Below, in pieces: positions 5,124 through 7,617 of a DNA stretch of 7,617 nucleotides. Below the pieces are notes generated by a model. It searched no databases, was not told the DNA's origin, and worked only from the letters and a program-made list of their open reading frames with translations. Where the stretch lies: positions 1 through 7,617 of the forward strand of contig ONLC01000101.1 in the NCBI GenBank assembly GCA_900318545.1, read 5' to 3'. The DNA is from an uncultured Eubacteriales bacterium (GTDB lineage: Bacteria > Bacillota > Clostridia > Oscillospirales > Ruminococcaceae). Position 1 is the first letter of the stretch; every line of letters begins with the position of its first letter. A program made the translations under genes and the position numbers.

Positions 5124-7617
5124 TCATCTGTTTGGTTTGTTCGTGCCGGGCTGCAGCTTTATTACAAGCTTGATCTGGATCGCTTCGACACGTTTATTCT
5201 GACCCTGTGTACCTGCTGTTTCACCGTTCTTGACCCAGTCAGTCCAACCGATGCCTTCACAGTGAGCTCTGTAAACTACATCGTACTTTTCAGCAAGTTC
5301 TCCTGTAAGCTTGATCTCCAGTGCTTCAACACGCAGGCTCTGCCCCTCTGTTCCGGCAATTCCTCCCGAGTTCTGCCAGTCAAGCCATCCCTTATCCTGG
5401 GCATTCGCTCTGTATGTTACCGCACTTGTTCCGTCGGGATTATTTAAGGTCACCCTGAAGGCTTCCATTCTCTTGCCCTCGCCTTCAGTTCCTGCTGTGG
5501 CCTCATCACCGTCTATTGAGGTAACAGCAGCCATCCAGCCTTTGCCCTCACAATGAGCATTGTATGAGATCGTCTGTTTTGACTTCGGATTAAAGACCTC
5601 GGCGGTTTCAATGTACGCACTGCCCCGGCTCTCGCTGTAAACATTTCCATAGATCTTGGCATTATTATACAGGTTATATGATTTTGAACCGTCATTAGAC
5701 TTCCAGAAAATCGCAGAACCGGAGTTTGCAGTATTATTATAAAAGTGTCCGCCGTATATATAAGCGTGGTTGGAAGTACCTTTCTTTTCTAAGCATTCGG
5801 CGATATAAAGCCCTCCGCCGAAATCGGCAGTGTTGTCATGCACTTCACACTTTTTGAGTGTCAGATAAGAATGAGTAAAGAGCGTGCCGTCGCCCTGAGT
5901 TACATTATTTGCGATCTCGCAGTTCTCCAAAGACACACTTGAATGTGACCATAATGCAGATCCGTTTACGCCTGAGGTATTGCCTATGATATTTGTGTTT
6001 TTGATATATGAGGTATTATGGACTCCTTCAAAGGCAAGTCCGCCGCCGCCGTTCACTACACTGTTCTCGCTGATCGTACAGTTCTCAACATTGATACCTC
6101 GCTCGTCGAAGGAGTATAATCCGCCGCCCGATAGCGCCTTGTTGCGTGTGATGGTGGTGTTTGTGATAGTCGGATGTTTCTTTGCAGCCGTGTATCTCAG
6201 CGCCAGACCGCCGCCGTTGCCGCCTGCCTCGTTATCAGCTATAAGGCAGTTGTTTACCGTAAGCTCATAGTTGCTCGTATAATACGACTGATCGTCTGCG
6301 TGTATTGCGCCGCCCCCGCACTTGCAGTAGTTGTTGGTAAATGTGCAGGATTCAAGCACTGCTCCGCACTTATAGCCGTACTTACTTGCACTGAGGTAGA
6401 ACGCTCCGCCGTCAATATCCGATTTATTGTTATTGAATACGACGTTGGTGGCAGTCAGGCTGCTGTAATCTCCGCCTGTCCATACGGCACCGCCGTAGGT
6501 ATTTGTGCTGTTTTCTTCAAAGGTAACATTTTCAAGGACTGCGCTTGCGTGATTCTGGAGAGCACCGCCGCCCCATTTTGTGGACACGTTCTTTGTGAAG
6601 GTGGTATCTGTGATATTAAGAGTACCGCCGTTGTTGAAAACACCGCCGCAGGAATATGCCTCGTTGTTTTCGATGACACAGTTATTTATAGTTACCTTTC
6701 CGTCTGAATAAATGGCACCGCCGTTTTGAGCCGCCTTGTTTCCTGAAACGGTAATGCCGTCTAACTCGGCCTCAGCACCGGCCACAACATAGATGCCGCC
6801 TGCATTGCTGTCACTGTAGCCGCCTGTGATCCTGCCTGCACGTGTGCCTGTGCTGTCTATGACCCTGAGCTTTCCGCCGCCCCTTACAATGATAGCAGCA
6901 CCGTAGCTCTTAGCCGCGGAGAGGTTCCTGTTAAGGGTATAGCCTGCAAGGTCGATAGTGACATCTACGCCGCTTTCGATCACAAGGCTTCCGTTTATAT
7001 AGCAGTCTTTGCCGAGCTTATAGGCACCGCTCTTGAGCTTGTATACGCTCTCGCTCATATTTCCGAACGGGTTCTTGGTGTCCTTTATCTGCTCCTTGAT
7101 GACGATAACACCTACAGGTGTATTCTTATAGTCATAGTTCCAGTCAGAATAGCCTATGCCGTACTGTCTGCAATACTTATGCTCAGCCACACAGATCGTC
7201 TGGTGCTTCTGGGTGATGTCATTTACGTCGATAACTGTGATCTCATCATAGATACGGTCCTCGTAATCGTTATTTGAAGGGCCGTAGTTTCTTAACCTCT
7301 GGGTCTTTTCCTTATCAGCCTCTGCAACGAGCAGATACTTTGCACCCTCGGGCAGAGGATTGTTATGTGCTTTCAGGTACTCTGCCACCGTCATATCAGC
7401 GGAGTTTGCATTATTGAGCACCTTCTGCAGGGTATCGCCTGTCAGATAGTTGTTTTTATAGATATTGGTAAAGGTATCAGCACTGCCTGTTACAGTTTTT
7501 GTCTCAAATACCAGGTTTGTGCTCTCCTTGCCCTCATTGATATACTCTGTTCTGCCGTACTTGCAGAAGCTATCGTATGAGTTTACTATGCAGTCAGCAT
7601 TCTCATCACCGCCGCCG
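5124..7617 (-). CDS. Large surface protein with right-handed beta-helix and C-terminal ChW repeats (5' end beyond the window)
   Basis: The frame is open from the right edge to a TGA at 5124-5126, giving 830 visible residues; numbering below starts at the edge. The GTG at 7419-7421 is an internal Val, because the frame continues upstream without a stop (GGGDENADCIVNSYDSFCKY at the edge). Residues 1-190 are polar and Tyr/Asn/Asp-rich and not recognised. Residues about 190-270 (VYKLKSGAYKLGKDCYINGS, VDVTIDLAGYTLN) look like the capping coils of a beta-helix. Residues about 273-665 are about 14 coils of the GG-A-I...N-C-x-I-x-x-N type, as in Chlamydia Pmp-like and other parallel beta-helix proteins. 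Residues about 683-817 are three ChW repeats, a clostridial module thought to bind surface ligands. The protein ends in IKLQPGTNKPNR with no LPxTG sorting motif or C-terminal membrane helix. It is probably secreted and acts in adhesion or glycan binding. No catalytic site could be identified. Confidence 0.9.
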   Translation of the reverse strand, partial: GGGDENADCIVNSYDSFCKYGRTEYINEGKESTNLVFETKTVTGSADTFTNIYKNNYLTGDTLQKVLNNANSADMTVAEYLKAHNNPLPEGAKYLLVAEADKEKTQRLRNYGPSNNDYEDRIYDEITVIDVNDITQKHQTICVAEHKYCRQYGIGYSDWNYDYKNTPVGVIVIKEQIKDTKNPFGNMSESVYKLKSGAYKLGKDCYINGSLVIESGVDVTIDLAGYTLNRNLSAAKSYGAAIIVRGGGKLRVIDSTGTRAGRITGGYSDSNAGGIYVVAGAEAELDGITVSGNKAAQNGGAIYSDGKVTINNCVIENNEAYSCGGVFNNGGTLNITDTTFTKNVSTKWGGGALQNHASAVLENVTFEENSTNTYGGAVWTGGDYSSLTATNVVFNNNKSDIDGGAFYLSASKYGYKCGAVLESCTFTNNYCKCGGGAIHADDQSYYTSNYELTVNNCLIADNEAGGNGGGLALRYTAAKKHPTITNTTITRNKALSGGGLYSFDERGINVENCTISENSVVNGGGGLAFEGVHNTSYIKNTNIIGNTSGVNGSALWSHSSVSLENCEIANNVTQGDGTLFTHSYLTLKKCEVHDNTADFGGGLYIAECLEKKGTSNHAYIYGGHFYNNTANSGSAIFWKSNDGSKSYNLYNNAKIYGNVYSESRGSAYIETAEVFNPKSKQTISYNAHCEGKGWMAAVTSIDGDEATAGTEGEGKRMEAFRVTLNNPDGTSAVTYRANAQDKGWLDWQNSGGIAGTEGQSLRVEALEIKLTGELAEKYDVVYRAHCEGIGWTDWVKNGETAGTQGQNKRVEAIQIKLVIKLQPGTNKPNR
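5166..5570 (-). repeat. Three ChW repeats encoded in tandem
   Basis: Repeat 1 covers about 5445-5570, repeat 2 about 5307-5420 and repeat 3 about 5166-5279. Each follows Y-x-A-H/N...GW..(DW)...AGT.G...R.EA..I.L. Repeats 2 and 3 keep GWLDW and GWTDW. Repeat 1 reads GWMAAV, is about four residues longer before AGT, and has lost the second Trp. Linkers of about nine residues separate the repeats. ChW modules are known from Clostridium and Ruminococcus surface proteins. Confidence 0.9.
5622..6800 (-). repeat. About 14 beta-helix coil repeats (24-33 residues each)
   Basis: The coils begin at a GG or GS/DG pair (GGIYVV, GGAIYS, GGVFNN, GGALQN, GGAVWT, GGAFYL, GGAIHA, GGGLAL and so on) and contain a core strand ending in N-x-x-[IFV]-x-x-N. 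The core positions recur every 24-33 residues. Protein-level repetition is clear but the DNA copies have diverged, so this is an old repeat and not a recent slippage array. Glycine pairs are written largely with GGC, giving many gccgcc strings on the plus strand. Confidence 0.9.

Noticed and set aside
5124..5180. Cell-wall sorting signal at the C-terminus of the surface protein
   Set aside because: The end reads IKLQPGTNKPNR; QPGTN is only superficially like a sortase site and no hydrophobic segment or positively charged membrane tail follows it.
6174..6707. Plus-strand open frame of 177 codons inside the beta-helix gene
   Set aside because: It lies opposite the coil repeats and is kept open by their biased codons (GGC glycine pairs, Asn, Thr). 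Its translation (CSRVSQRQTAAVAACLVISY) has no domain logic, and the minus-strand frame clearly encodes the protein.

Overview
The window looks like a chromosomal segment from a gut or rumen Firmicute of the Ruminococcus/Oscillospiraceae type. The main basis is the three C-terminal repeats of the ChW type (GW..W...G..AGT.G...R.EA..I.L), which are characteristic of clostridia and ruminococci. A lipoprotein with a Gram-positive style lipobox, strong AGGGGG ribosome binding sites and moderate G+C agree with this. The genus is an inference; there is no rRNA or other marker in the window.

Layout from left to right. Positions 1-168 hold the 3' end of a plus-strand membrane protein gene that enters from the left edge and is clearly AT-rich. 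Positions 169-389 are intergenic, with one very long GC-rich hairpin (229-276) and a bidirectional terminator (340-383) that separates this gene from the convergent minus-strand genes. Positions 390-4795 are a tight four-gene minus-strand operon, transcribed right to left: a secreted beta-propeller-like lipoprotein, an ABC ATPase, and two ABC-2 type permeases. The junctions are a 1-nt gap and two 4-nt ATGA overlaps, so the genes are very probably co-translated. Positions 4796-5123 are intergenic, with the operon leader, a recurring AGTGCTG/AATGCTG motif and hairpins at the end of the next gene. Positions 5124-7617 hold most of a large minus-strand surface protein gene that runs off the right edge.

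The operon can be read as one machine. The ATPase powers two different permeases, each with an unusually large extracytoplasmic domain between its first and second membrane helices, and the anchored lipoprotein outside could serve as a substrate-binding or sensing partner. The substrate cannot be read from the sequence. Export of a peptide, lipid or antimicrobial compound, or cell-envelope maintenance, are the usual roles for this class. The neighbouring surface protein has about 14 right-handed beta-helix coils followed by three ChW repeats and is probably secreted or cell-surface exposed. It is on the same strand, but 328 bp and a terminator-like hairpin separate it from the transporter operon, so a functional link is not shown.

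I see no CRISPR array, rRNA, tRNA, transposase or phage gene in the window.
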